From NCBI RefSeq assembly GCF_002257565.1, contig NZ_CP022736.1, positions 4,588,001-4,652,000 on the forward strand: a DNA stretch of 64,000 nucleotides, in the 5' to 3' direction. The stretch comes from Herbaspirillum sp. meg3. Its GTDB lineage: Bacteria; Pseudomonadota; Gammaproteobacteria; Burkholderiales; Burkholderiaceae_D. Under the pieces are notes generated by a model. The model saw only the letters and a program-made list of their open reading frames with translations. It searched no databases and was not told the origin of the DNA. Of the stretch, positions 56,315 through 64,000 are shown piece after piece (position 1 is the first letter of the stretch; every line of letters starts with the position of its first letter). Made by a program: the position numbers and the translations under genes.

Positions 56315-57585
56315 TGCACACCTCCCTTGGCGAAGGCGCGCGGGTCAGTGATATGTCCGGTAATGGCGGAGGCGGCGACCGTCATGGCGCTGGCGAGGAA
56401 GATCTCCGCCTCGTTGCTGCCCATGCGGCCCGGATCATTGCGCGTGCTGGTGCTGATGCGGCGTTCGCCGGCGGTCAGCTGTGCGATACCGCCGAAGCAA
56501 GGCCCGCAGGTCGATGGCGAAATAGTGGCACCGGCAGCGGTCAGTTCGGTCAGCAATCCTTCTTGCAAGGCTTGCTGGAAAACTTGCTGGGTCGCCGGGA
56601 TGACCAGCAGGTTGACGTCGGCGTGTACCTTGTGACCGCGCAGGATGGCGGCGGCGGCACGGATGTCTTCAATCGAACCGGATACGCAAGAACCGATGTA
56701 AGCGTGCTGGATGACGATGTCCGACATGGCCTGCGCTTCGCGCACATGATTGGGTGAGGGTGGAATCGAGACACGCGGCGTCAGCGTCGACAGATCGATG
56801 TCGATGGTCATGGCGTAGTCTGCGTCGTCGTCACTATTGACTGACGCCTGCGGCTGCGGATTGCTCACACCATGTTCGCGCAGATAATCGACGCAGCGCT
56901 GATCGACGGCGGCGATGCCCGACTTGGCGCCGGCGTCCACACACAGTCCGCAGATAGTCATGCGTTCCGGCACGGACAAGGTCGACAGGCCTTCGCCCTG
57001 GTATTCGATAACGCGGTAGCTGGTGGCTTCATCGTCGAGCTGCTGCATGGTCGCCAGCACGATATCGCGCGCGCCGACGCCGGGTGCACAGGCGCCGTTC
57101 AGACGTACGCGTATGGTTTCCGGCACTTTCATCCAGATCTGGCCGGTGGCCAGCACCATGGATACTTCAAACCCGAACGGCACCGACAAGGCGCCGACCG
57201 CGCCGAGGCCGGGAGCATGACTATCAGCACCGGCGGCGAACATGCCGGGCGCGATCAGTCCCTGCTCAACCATCAGCGGATGCGTGATACCTGCGCCGTC
57301 AAAGAAATGGCCGACCGACAGTTCCAACGCCAGCTTGCGGGTGAGCTTGTTGCGCTCGGCGCCGGCGATGCTGTGCACCGGCACTTCGTGGTCGATGATG
57401 ACGGCGACGCGTTCCGGGTGGGCCAGTTTGGTCACGCCGATCTCGCGGATGCGTTTGATGTAAGCCGAGAACGACACCTCGGGAGCGGTCACCAGATCGG
57501 GACTGGCCCAAATGATTTCACCGTGCTCAACAGCACTGCGACCGCTGGTACGGGCAAGGATTTTTTGCGTCATGGTGGCACCCAT
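56311..57585 (-). CDS. aconitase-family hydro-lyase, large (Fe-S) subunit
   Basis: A 424-residue protein of the LeuC/homoaconitase type, in the short archaeal-style form. Three cysteines that bind the [4Fe-4S] cluster are visible: GSCVSGS (Cys300) and STCGPCFGG (Cys360, Cys363). The enzyme should add or remove water on a substituted malate/maleate-type acid. GGGAG precedes the ATG at 57585; a second ATG is four codons in. Gap to the upstream lyase gene is five bases, overlap with the small-subunit gene four bases. Confidence 0.9.
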   Translation of the reverse strand: MGATMTQKILARTSGRSAVEHGEIIWASPDLVTAPEVSFSAYIKRIREIGVTKLAHPERVAVIIDHEVPVHSIAGAERNKLTRKLALELSVGHFFDGAGITHPLMVEQGLIAPGMFAAGADSHAPGLGAVGALSVPFGFEVSMVLATGQIWMKVPETIRVRLNGACAPGVGARDIVLATMQQLDDEATSYRVIEYQGEGLSTLSVPERMTICGLCVDAGAKSGIAAVDQRCVDYLREHGVSNPQPQASVNSDDDADYAMTIDIDLSTLTPRVSIPPSPNHVREAQAMSDIVIQHAYIGSCVSGSIEDIRAAAAILRGHKVHADVNLLVIPATQQVFQQALQEGLLTELTAAGATISPSTCGPCFGGIAQLTAGERRISTSTRNDPGRMGSNEAEIFLASAMTVAASAITGHITDPRAFAKGGVQ

Positions 57586-57590
57586 GTCGG

Positions 57591-58481
57591 CTAGCTCCCG
57601 GTGGATTCTGTCGGTACTTCGGGTTCGTTCAACTGCGCATCGAAGGCTGCGGCGCGCTCAACGCCGACCAGACGGCCAACATCGGCGAACTTTGCCATGC
57701 CGTCAACCAGTTGCGCGGTGTCGCCTGCTTCAAACATGCTGCGCAGCATGGTTTGCTGCGCCTTGAATGTGGTCTGTATCAGCGATAAAGGATACAACGC
57801 CATCGCGAAGCCTGCTTGCGCCAATTGCTGTTGCGTGTAGCTGGGACGCACTGTTTCTGCGGCGACATACATCACGGGAATCCTGACGCTGGAGGCGACC
57901 GCTTCGAGCTCGGCCGGGGTGCTCAACGACGGCACCATGATGGCATCGGCGCCGGCGCGCTCCATCGCTTTGGCGCGCACGATGACTTCGTCGAGGCCGT
58001 AGATGGTCATGGCGTCGGTGCGGCCGATGATGACAAATTCGCTGCTCTTGCGGCCAGCGCGCGCGGCGCGCAAACGCAAGGCCATTTCTTCGCTGGGAAC
58101 CAGTTTCTTGCCGGCCATGGCGCCGCATTTCTTGGGCATGATCTGGTCTTCCAGATGCAGGCCTGCGATGCCGGCTTTTTCAAAGGCGCGGACTGTTTCG
58201 GCAATGTTGGCCGCGCCGCCGTAACCGGTGTCGGCGTCGACAATAACCGGGATCGAAACCACCTCGGCAATGCGAGCCGCCTGCTGCACCATATCGGTCA
58301 TGGTCAGCAGGCCGATGTCCGGTTTGCCATAGCTGGATGCGAGCGAGAATCCTGTCATGTAGGCGGCCTGAAAACCGGCCTGTTCGATCAGCAATGCGCC
58401 GAGCGGGTCATAGCAGCCAGGCACGGGTACGGCGCCGCCGCGGGCCAGCATGTCACGGATCAACGTTCCTGGGTGAGGCAT
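57591..58481 (-). CDS. isocitrate lyase/PEP mutase-family C-C lyase
   Basis: A 296-residue TIM-barrel enzyme of the ICL/PEPM superfamily. Metal ligands lie in IVDADTGYGG (Asp82, Asp84) and LEDQ (Glu111, Asp112), and the lid loop is KKCGAM with the catalytic-type Cys119, as in 2-methylisocitrate lyase, oxaloacetase and 2,3-dimethylmalate lyase. Together with the hydro-lyase it suggests hydration of an alkyl-maleate or itaconate-like acid followed by retro-aldol cleavage to pyruvate or glyoxylate plus a carboxylic acid. It is the first gene of the operon; GGAG upstream supports MPHPGTL as start. Confidence 0.88.
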   Translation of the reverse strand: MPHPGTLIRDMLARGGAVPVPGCYDPLGALLIEQAGFQAAYMTGFSLASSYGKPDIGLLTMTDMVQQAARIAEVVSIPVIVDADTGYGGAANIAETVRAFEKAGIAGLHLEDQIMPKKCGAMAGKKLVPSEEMALRLRAARAGRKSSEFVIIGRTDAMTIYGLDEVIVRAKAMERAGADAIMVPSLSTPAELEAVASSVRIPVMYVAAETVRPSYTQQQLAQAGFAMALYPLSLIQTTFKAQQTMLRSMFEAGDTAQLVDGMAKFADVGRLVGVERAAAFDAQLNEPEVPTESTGS

Positions 58482-58767
58482 CGGTATGGTCTCCTTCGTA
58501 CACACGGTGAATCTCGCGTGTACTTTACCTGCACTGCGCCATAAATCGTAGTTTTTTGATGCGCGAACTAGTTGCCGTTCGTACTTGAGCTATCAACTGA
58601 GTTGTCTCTGATTCTGATTTTTGTGAGTGCTCTACTTCTGCCGATTCTGCGACAACAGCGATAACGCTGCGCTACCACCGCGCAGCGATGCCTGAAAAAG
58701 CAGGCCGGCGGGCAGGCACGGACGTGACAGACCACCCAGACAGCCTTGTTCGCTGTATTTATTTTTA

Positions 58768-58808
58768 TTGACTTTGATTAATCATACTTAGTAGTATGTT
58801 TATGTCAA
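58768..58808. promoter_or_regulatory. overlapping divergent promoters
   Basis: Plus strand: TTGACT (58768-58773), 18 bases, TAGTAT (58792-58797). Minus strand: TTGACA (58803-58808), 16 bases, TATGAT (58781-58786). Both share the palindrome at 58783-58798, so one bound protein could block both. Confidence 0.6.
58783..58798. promoter_or_regulatory. 16-bp palindromic operator, copy 1
   Basis: CATACTTAGTAGTATG has perfect 6-bp arms, CATACT and AGTATG. Its reverse complement, CATACTACTAAGTATG, matches the site at 63612-63627 at 14 of 16 positions. Size and symmetry suit a TetR-family repressor. Confidence 0.65.
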
Positions 58809-58931
58809 GGACGATTCTTCATTTTCCTTAGCCGCATTGCGGCATCCCGCCTGCATCGCCCTGATGTATCTGCAGTTCTCTCGTGCGCACCCTAAGTCAT
58901 CGTATTCGAACACCACCTGTGACGAGGCCTC

Positions 58932-59882
58932 ATGACCATCGACTATCGCAAGCTGATGCATTGGAAGATCCCTATCGCGCGGCAACATGTCACGCCGCAC
59001 GATTGCATGCTCTATGCACTGGGCATCGGCCTGGGCGCCAATCCGCTGGATCGCGACGAATTGCACTACGTCTACGAAGAAGGTCTGCGCGTGCTGCCGA
59101 CCATGGCGGCGGTGCTGGCCTATCCGGGCTTCTGGATGAAGCTGCCCGAGACCGGCATCGACTGGACCCGCGTAGTACATGCCGAACAGCAAATCGTCCT
59201 GCATCGGCCGCTGCCTGTTTGCGCGCGCCTCATCGGCGATACCCGCATCGTTGATATCGTCGACAAGGGGCCGGGCAAAGGCGCCTTGATTTATCAGGAG
59301 CGCGTTGTCACCGAAGAAAGCAGCGGCGAACCGATCTGTACCCTGCGCATGACCACCATGTGCCGCGGCGATGGCGGCGTGGAAGGCATGCCTTCGCCCG
59401 CTTCGGCGCATACCCGGCATCCGGCGCCGGTTCCTCTGCCGGAAACGCCGCCCGACTTTTGCGTCGATCTGCCTATCCTGCCACAAGCGGCGCTGATCTA
59501 TCGTCTGTCCGGCGACACCAATCCTTTGCATGCCGATCCCGACGTCGCGCAGCGTGCCGGCTTTGACCGCCCTATCCTGCACGGACTGTGCACCTTCGGC
59601 ATCGCCGGTCACGCCATCTTGAAAACCGTCTGCTGGCTGCATAAGCTGGAGATCAAATCCATCGGCGCACGTTTCTCGGCGCCGGTGTTCCCCGGTGAAA
59701 CCCTGCGTACCGAAATCTGGCGCCGTGATGCCGGTCGCATTGCGTTTCGTTGCAGCGTGCCGGAACGCGACGTCGTCGTACTCAATTTCGGCCAGGCCGA
59801 CATTGCGCCGCACGCTGCCGATCTGTCCGTGCATACCTATACGCGCGGACAGACCAACAAGGAAAAGATCCATGCCGCTTGA
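58932..59882 (+). CDS. MaoC-family 2-enoyl-CoA hydratase (double hot dog)
   Basis: A 316-residue protein with two hot-dog halves. The hydratase-2 motif is in the C-terminal half, SGDTNPLHADPDVAQRAGF, with catalytic Asp195 and His200, followed by FDRPILHGLCTFG. The arrangement is that of peroxisomal hydratase-2 and bacterial steroid side-chain hydratases. It adds water to trans-2-enoyl-CoA to give the (R)-3-hydroxyacyl-CoA. Its end overlaps the start of the acyl-CoA dehydrogenase by 11 bases, so the two are coupled. Confidence 0.9.
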   Translation: MTIDYRKLMHWKIPIARQHVTPHDCMLYALGIGLGANPLDRDELHYVYEEGLRVLPTMAAVLAYPGFWMKLPETGIDWTRVVHAEQQIVLHRPLPVCARLIGDTRIVDIVDKGPGKGALIYQERVVTEESSGEPICTLRMTTMCRGDGGVEGMPSPASAHTRHPAPVPLPETPPDFCVDLPILPQAALIYRLSGDTNPLHADPDVAQRAGFDRPILHGLCTFGIAGHAILKTVCWLHKLEIKSIGARFSAPVFPGETLRTEIWRRDAGRIAFRCSVPERDVVVLNFGQADIAPHAADLSVHTYTRGQTNKEKIHAA

Positions 59883-61029
59883 TGAACAGACGCGCACCCA
59901 ATTTGTGACAGCGGTGGAACGCTTCGTCACCGAACGTCTGCTACCGGCTGAAGTACAGGTTGAACAGGACGGCCGCGTGCCGGACGACATCCTCGGCGAA
60001 ATGGCGGCACTGGGCTTGTTCGGCCTGAGTATTCCAGAGCAATGGGGCGGTCTTGGTCTGGGCATGGAGGACGAGGTCGCGGTATTGATTGCGCTGTGCC
60101 GCGCCAATCTGTCGTTCCGCTCTGCCATTGGCATCAACAACGGCGTCGGCTCGCACGGTCTGCTGACCTATGGCAGCGACACGCAGCGCGAACGTTATCT
60201 GCCGCAGTTGGCCAGCGGCGAAATGATTGCGTCGTTCTGCCTGACTGAACCAGACTGCGGCTCGGATGCCGCCGCTTTGCGCACCAGCGCACGTCTCGAT
60301 GGAGATCATTGGGTGCTCGATGGGGTCAAGCGCTACATCACCAATGCACCGTCGGCCGATGTCTTCACCGTGATCGCACGTACTGATCCGGCGAGTCGCG
60401 ACCATCGCGGTCTGTCGGCCTTTCTGCTGGATCGCAATACACCCGGACTCAACATCGGCAAGACTGATCGCAAAATGGGATTGCATGGATCGCATACGGC
60501 CGACGTGACCTTCGCGCACTGCCGCATTCCGGCCGATGCCATCATTGGCGAACCAGGCCTGGGATTTGCGTTGGCGATGTCGTCACTCAACCGCGGCCGG
60601 CTCAGTATCGCCGCCGCAGCCATCGGCGCCGGGTTGCGCCTGATGGAAGAAGCGCTCAACTACGCCACGCAACGGCACAGCTTCGGCGAACCGATCGCGC
60701 AGCATCAGCTCGTGCAAGCCATGCTGGCCGATTCCGAAACGGAATTGTTCGCCGCACGTTGCATGCTCGAGCACACCGCACGCCGCTTCGATCAGGGACT
60801 GCCGGTGATCAAGGAAGCGTCATGCTGCAAATTGTTCGCCACCGAAACGGTAGGCAAAGTCGCCGACCGCGTACTGCAGATTTTCGGTGGCGCGGGTTTC
60901 ATGGCGGAATATCCCATCGAACGCATCTACCGCGACGTACGTGTGATGCGCATCTACGAAGGGACGTCGCAGATTCAGCAATTGCTGATTGCGAAGCAGA
61001 TGCTCAAGGAGCATGCTGCCAAGCACTAA
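59872..61029 (+). CDS. acyl-CoA dehydrogenase
   Basis: A 385-residue flavoprotein of the ACAD family. ASFCLTEPDCGSDAAAL (about 121-137) is the FAD-binding signature, MGLHGSHTADVTF (about 200-212) the second signature, and the C-terminal YEGTSQIQQLLIAKQ holds the likely catalytic Glu363. It introduces the alpha-beta double bond in an acyl-CoA. The ATG at 59872 follows AAGGAAAAG and gives a normal N-terminus; the frame extends upstream inside the hydratase gene. Converges on the SDR gene. Confidence 0.93.
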   Translation: MPLDEQTRTQFVTAVERFVTERLLPAEVQVEQDGRVPDDILGEMAALGLFGLSIPEQWGGLGLGMEDEVAVLIALCRANLSFRSAIGINNGVGSHGLLTYGSDTQRERYLPQLASGEMIASFCLTEPDCGSDAAALRTSARLDGDHWVLDGVKRYITNAPSADVFTVIARTDPASRDHRGLSAFLLDRNTPGLNIGKTDRKMGLHGSHTADVTFAHCRIPADAIIGEPGLGFALAMSSLNRGRLSIAAAAIGAGLRLMEEALNYATQRHSFGEPIAQHQLVQAMLADSETELFAARCMLEHTARRFDQGLPVIKEASCCKLFATETVGKVADRVLQIFGGAGFMAEYPIERIYRDVRVMRIYEGTSQIQQLLIAKQMLKEHAAKH

Positions 61030-61065
61030 TCGTCTTGCATCCCTTCCGTGTTTTTGCAACAGCCT

Positions 61066-61893
61066 CTAAGGACGGCCACCGCCGCAAATCACGATCTGCC
61101 CGCTGATGTAATTCGACTCCGGAATACAGAACAGATACACCGCCCCTGCCGCTTCCGCCGGTGTGCCTGCGCGTCCCATCGGAATCATCGTTTCCAGATT
61201 TTTCATCAACTGCTGATTGACGCCGACCTTGATTTCTTGTCCTGAGATATTGATGGTGGCGTCATCACCGGTGGCAGCTTCCGTCAAGCGTGTCTTGATC
61301 AGGCCGAAGGCAACGCTGTTGACGTTGATCTTGTAACGCCCCCATTCTTTTGCCAGGGCTTTGGTGAGTCCGTTGATCGCCGATTTTGCCGCGGAATAAT
61401 TGGCTTGTCCGGCGTTGCCCATCACACCCGACACGGATGAAATATTGACCACCTTGCGGAACACTTCATGGCCTTGCTCGGCTTCTTCTTTCGCGGCGCG
61501 GCGAAAATACTCTGATGCCGCGCGCAGGATGCGAAACGGCGCCGTGACGTGCACATCCATGATGGCATCCCACTGTTCGTCGGACATCTTCTGGATCACG
61601 TTGTCCCAGGTGTAGCCGGCGTTGTTGACGATGATATCGAGACGGCCGAAGGTGGACAGCGCGGTGTCGACGAAGCGCGCGGCGAATTCAGGCGCAGTGA
61701 CGTTGCCGACGCATGTCGTGGCGCGGCCACCGGCGGCGACGATTTCTTGCGTGACGCTCTCGGCGACGGCGGCATCAAGATCGTTGATGACAAGCGCGGC
61801 GCCATCAGCCGCCAGCTTGAGTGCAATCTCGCGTCCGATGCCGCGTCCCGAACCGCTGACGATGGCGACTTTTCCTTCCAGCTTGCTGCTCAT
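61066..61893 (-). CDS. short-chain dehydrogenase/reductase, FabG-like
   Basis: A 275-residue classical SDR. The cofactor motif VSGSGRGIG is at 12-20, NNAG at 90-93, the catalytic Ser152/Ser153 region ISSVSG at 151-156 and YSAAK at 166-170. It is longer than FabG by about 25 residues because of an insert near 128-142 (RAAKEEAEQGHEVFRK). In this setting it likely oxidises a 3-hydroxyacyl-CoA. Same strand as the thiolase gene, 109 bases downstream. Confidence 0.9.
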   Translation of the reverse strand: MSSKLEGKVAIVSGSGRGIGREIALKLAADGAALVINDLDAAVAESVTQEIVAAGGRATTCVGNVTAPEFAARFVDTALSTFGRLDIIVNNAGYTWDNVIQKMSDEQWDAIMDVHVTAPFRILRAASEYFRRAAKEEAEQGHEVFRKVVNISSVSGVMGNAGQANYSAAKSAINGLTKALAKEWGRYKINVNSVAFGLIKTRLTEAATGDDATINISGQEIKVGVNQQLMKNLETMIPMGRAGTPAEAAGAVYLFCIPESNYISGQIVICGGGRP

Positions 61894-62002
61894 ACGGTCT
61901 CCTTCAATGATTCAAACGTGAATAAAGAGAATCAGCGAACAGGCGGCTTGCCATGGCGTGACATAGCGTGACGTGATGGGGCCGCTCGATTTTTTTGGTG
62001 TT

Positions 62003-63196
62003 TTATTGTTGTTGATACAGCGTGACGACACAGGCGCCACCCAGGCCGAGATTGTGCTGCAATCCCCAGCGCGCGCCGTCGACCTGGCGTTGCCCGGCCT
62101 GTCCGCGCAATTGCCAGACCAGTTCCGCACACTGCGCCAGACCGGTCGCGCCGAGCGGATGACCTTTCGACAGCAGACCGCCGGACGGATTGGTGACGAT
62201 CTTGCCGCCATACGTATTGTCGCCGTCGAGGATGAATTTTTCTGCGGTGCCGGGTGGTGTCAGTTTGAGTGCTTCATAACTGATCAATTCGTTGGCGGTG
62301 AAGCAGTCATGCAACTCGACAACGTCGATGTCTTCCGGTCCGACGCCGGCTTCGGCATAGACGCGTTCCACTGCAGTCGCCGTCATGTCGTAGCCGACCA
62401 GTCTGCGCATATCACCGCTCCTGCCACTGTCGAAGGATGCGGGCCGGTCGGTGGTCATCGCCTGCCCCGCTATGGCGACGCTGGCATCAAGTTTGAACCA
62501 GCGCGCAAAACGTTTGGAACACAGCACCGCCGCGGCCGCGCCGCAGGTCGGCGGGCAACACTGGAAGCGCGTCATCAGGCCGAACACTGACGGTGACGCC
62601 ATCACTTCTTCCAGCGTCAGCGGTGCGCGAAAGACGGCATAGGGATTATGCGCGGCATGACGGCGCGCCTTCACCGCGATGCGTCCAAAGGTCTCCGGCG
62701 CGATGCCGTACTGATCGAGATAGGCCTGCCCGGCGCCACCAAAAAATTGCGCAGCGCGCGGCGCATTGTCATCGAATCCCTGGATGCTTTTCATCACATC
62801 CGCAAAGCGTTGCAGCGGCGCGGGCCGATCGGCGTAGATGGTCTTCAGCGCGCCCGGCGACATTTGCTCGACGCCGACGACGAGCGCGCAATCGATAGCG
62901 CCGCAAGCGATCGCCTGACGCGCGAGAAAAAGTGCGGTGGAACCGGTGGCGCAATTGTTGTTGACGTTGATGATGGGAATGCCGGTGAGACCGACTTCGT
63001 AGAGCATCGCCTGCCCGCTGGTGGAGTCGCCGTAGACGTACCCGGCATAGGCTTGTTCGATGGCTTCGTAACGTAACCCGGCATCGTTGAGTGCGGCACG
63101 CATTGCTGTTGCGCCCATGTCCACATACGACGCACTCGTACCTGGTTTGGCAAAGGGAATCATGCCCACGCCGGCGACATAAACTTTTTCGCTCAT
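62003..63196 (-). CDS. thiolase, SCP-x/lipid-transfer-protein type
   Basis: A 397-residue thiolase-fold protein of the SCP-x group. The nucleophile Cys82 is in NVNNNCATGSTALF; the C-terminal region has GHPLGATGLAQCAELVWQL and GGACVVTLY. The group cleaves branched or bulky 3-oxoacyl-CoA substrates such as steroid side chains. It ends 109 bases before the SDR gene. Its leader, if transcribed from the promoter near 63640, would pass through the nested inverted-repeat element. Confidence 0.9.
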   Translation of the reverse strand: MSEKVYVAGVGMIPFAKPGTSASYVDMGATAMRAALNDAGLRYEAIEQAYAGYVYGDSTSGQAMLYEVGLTGIPIINVNNNCATGSTALFLARQAIACGAIDCALVVGVEQMSPGALKTIYADRPAPLQRFADVMKSIQGFDDNAPRAAQFFGGAGQAYLDQYGIAPETFGRIAVKARRHAAHNPYAVFRAPLTLEEVMASPSVFGLMTRFQCCPPTCGAAAAVLCSKRFARWFKLDASVAIAGQAMTTDRPASFDSGRSGDMRRLVGYDMTATAVERVYAEAGVGPEDIDVVELHDCFTANELISYEALKLTPPGTAEKFILDGDNTYGGKIVTNPSGGLLSKGHPLGATGLAQCAELVWQLRGQAGQRQVDGARWGLQHNLGLGGACVVTLYQQQ

Positions 63197-63282
63197 GACC
63201 GTCTCCTCGCCCCTTCTGGGTCCGCGCCGGCAAGATTTTTAGCTGGCGTGTAAAGTATTGCGAACGCGTGTACTAAATATCC

Positions 63283-63551
63283 AGAACTCATTTCATCAAT
63301 AGGCGTGAGATGCGTTCTTCCCAGAAAGGGCGCTGGCAAGGCGCGTGACGCGTCGCGTGGTAAGCCACGCGCAAGGAGCGCAACACGGCCAGCGCCCTTT
63401 CTGGGAAGAACCCGGAGGGAGCGGCCTGTTTGGGCGAATTGCTGCGTTACGAATCGGGGTCAAGACACCCAGTCTTGACCCCGATTCGCGCCTTGCACTT
63501 CATCCCAAACAGGAAAAGCTCGCACTCACGCCTATTGATGAAATGAGTTCT
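63283..63551. repeat. nested inverted-repeat element (REPIN-like)
   Basis: Outer arms 63283-63309 and 63525-63551 are perfect 27-bp inverted repeats. They enclose two branches: a 24-bp perfect stem (63314-63337 with 63388-63411) that itself holds a 7-bp hairpin (63354-63360 with 63365-63371), and a 10-bp stem (63425-63434 with 63504-63513) that holds a 17-bp hairpin (63450-63466 with 63472-63488) around a five-base loop. The left end (63283-63318) is the same 36-bp palindrome as at 32008-32043; the right end is a partial copy in inverse orientation. Confidence 0.8.
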
Positions 63552-63600
63552 AGTTGGCGAAAGCAAATGTTTCTGCTTGACCAACAAGTAAGCACGTTGG

Positions 63601-63642
63601 TTGACTCCAATCATACTACTTAGTATATTAGATCGAAGTCAA
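63601..63642. promoter_or_regulatory. overlapping divergent promoters
   Basis: Plus strand: TTGACT (63601-63606), 17 bases, TATATT (63624-63629), for the acyl-CoA dehydrogenase at 63705. Minus strand: TTGACT (63637-63642), 18 bases, TAGTAT (63613-63618), directed at the thiolase. Both cover the palindrome at 63612-63627, as at the 58.8 kb promoter pair. Confidence 0.6.
63612..63627. promoter_or_regulatory. 16-bp palindromic operator, copy 2
   Basis: CATACTACTTAGTATA, with arms ATACT and AGTAT. It matches the reverse complement of the site at 58783-58798 at 14 of 16 positions and lies at an equivalent place between -35 and -10 elements. Confidence 0.65.
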
Positions 63643-63704
63643 TATAAGAAAAAGCCGCGCTACAACACACCTGCAGCCGCACCTCACACGGCAATGGAGA
63701 GAAG

Positions 63705-64000
63705 ATGGCGATTATTTGGGACCCTCCTCTTACTGAGGAGGCTCGTAACTGGCGAGACATTGCACGCCGGCTTGCGCATGATCAGTTGGCCCCCCTTGCG
63801 GCCGAGATCGATCGCGATCAACGCTACCCTCACGAAAACGTTCAGGCACTCCACGAGAGCGGCATCGCCTCGATGTTCATCCCCGAGGAATATGGCGGCG
63901 GCGGCGCATCGCTGATAGCCTTCTGCGCGGTCATCGAAGAGCTAGCGCGTGCCTGCGCGTCCACCAGCGGCATCGTCGCAACCTTGCAGCTGGGCGCATT
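63705..64000 (+). CDS. acyl-CoA dehydrogenase, 5' part
   Basis: Ninety-eight codons run to the end of the window without a stop. The protein begins MAIIWDPPLTEEARNWRDIA and continues with GIASMFIPEEYGGGGASLIA and ELARACASTSGIVA, the typical N-terminal helical domain of acyl-CoA dehydrogenases. A GGAGAGAAG ribosome site precedes the ATG. It differs in sequence from the acyl-CoA dehydrogenase at 59872. The flavin and catalytic parts lie outside the window. Confidence 0.88.
   Translation, partial: MAIIWDPPLTEEARNWRDIARRLAHDQLAPLAAEIDRDQRYPHENVQALHESGIASMFIPEEYGGGGASLIAFCAVIEELARACASTSGIVATLQLGA

Larger units (their letters stand above)
58482..58931. other. divergent control region of the catabolic operons
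   Basis: No gene is seen in these 450 bases. A perfect 8-bp hairpin (58665-58672 with 58680-58687) lies in the middle. The right part holds face-to-face sigma-70 promoters overlapping one palindromic operator (listed separately), so both the minus-strand operon and the plus-strand maoC-acyl-CoA dehydrogenase pair could be controlled from here. Confidence 0.6.
63197..63704. other. divergent control region with nested inverted repeats
   Basis: No protein gene is supported in these 508 bases. It contains the inverted-repeat element (63283-63551), a promoter pair and the second copy of the palindromic operator, listed separately. Confidence 0.6.

Noticed and set aside
55790..57585. Annotation as leucine biosynthesis leuCD
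   Set aside because: No leuA or leuB is near, the small-subunit substrate loop differs, and the genes are in a transport/lyase operon, so only a general hydro-lyase call is made.
58800..60140. 446-codon minus-strand open frame
   Set aside because: It is opposite the MaoC hydratase and the acyl-CoA dehydrogenase, both with catalytic motifs, and crosses the promoter region.
63345..63623. 92-codon plus-strand open frame in the inverted-repeat element
   Set aside because: It runs through the stems of the nested hairpins, has no ribosome site and has no protein-like composition.

Overview
The window reads as a chromosomal segment of a beta-proteobacterium, most likely Oxalobacteraceae and Herbaspirillum-like. 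This is inferred from base composition, gene content (DctA, two-partner secretion, several GGDEF proteins, MCPs, LysR pairs) and protein flavour; no rRNA or other species marker is present. Genes are dense, on both strands, and mostly intact. About 57 protein genes, one tRNA-Gly(CCC), one tRNA remnant and a set of structured intergenic sites can be supported.

Layout. 0.3-10 kb: a secreted alpha/beta hydrolase, then a two-partner secretion operon: a TpsB transporter that continues into a complete porin barrel, its FHA-type TpsA exoprotein, and an exported argininosuccinate-lyase-like enzyme. 10-18 kb: DctA with a divergent LysR regulator, a diguanylate cyclase (DGC), a methyltransferase, a MazG-like pyrophosphohydrolase and a Sel1-like secreted protein. 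18-21 kb: an FCD-type GntR regulator and an operon of Tat-exported BMP-family binding protein, flavin reductase and CMP/dCMP-type deaminase, preceded by two TGTATACA sites. 21-27 kb: two more DGCs, a GyrI-like protein, an MCP and a lipoprotein. 27-42 kb: housekeeping and accessory enzymes (PhzF, exported M20 peptidase, exported MetX-like hydrolase, YeaD mutarotase, quinone reductase/LysR pair, GST, serine protease, hydratase) and a fourth DGC. 42.5-45.4 kb: arfB without a usual start codon, then an AT-rich two-gene operon between a tRNA-Gly(CCC) gene and an inverted degenerate copy of it, then trmB. 45.4-53 kb: MCP, RecQ, two tandem UppP paralogues, a flavin monooxygenase, ArsC-like protein.

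53-64 kb looks like one catabolic regulon. A six-gene minus-strand operon encodes an isocitrate-lyase/PEP-mutase family lyase, an aconitase-family hydro-lyase in two subunits, a NitT/TauT-type ABC transporter (ATPase and permease, no binding protein) and a TauD-type dioxygenase. Around it lie a MaoC hydratase, two acyl-CoA dehydrogenases, an SDR dehydrogenase and an SCP-x-type thiolase, enough for a CoA-thioester beta-oxidation cycle. Two divergent intergenic regions in this block carry the same 16-bp near-palindrome laid over good sigma-70 promoters, suggesting one regulator (not in the window) for the set. The substrate is unknown; the closest known logic is hydration of an alkyl-maleate to an alkyl-malate followed by aldol cleavage, as in dimethylmaleate hydratase plus dimethylmalate lyase.

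The best candidates for something new are the TpsB-porin fusion operon, the 53-64 kb pathway with its shared operator, the nested inverted-repeat element at 63.28-63.55 kb (related to a 36-bp palindrome at 32.0 kb), and the tRNA-flanked AT-rich operon at 43.1-44.4 kb.
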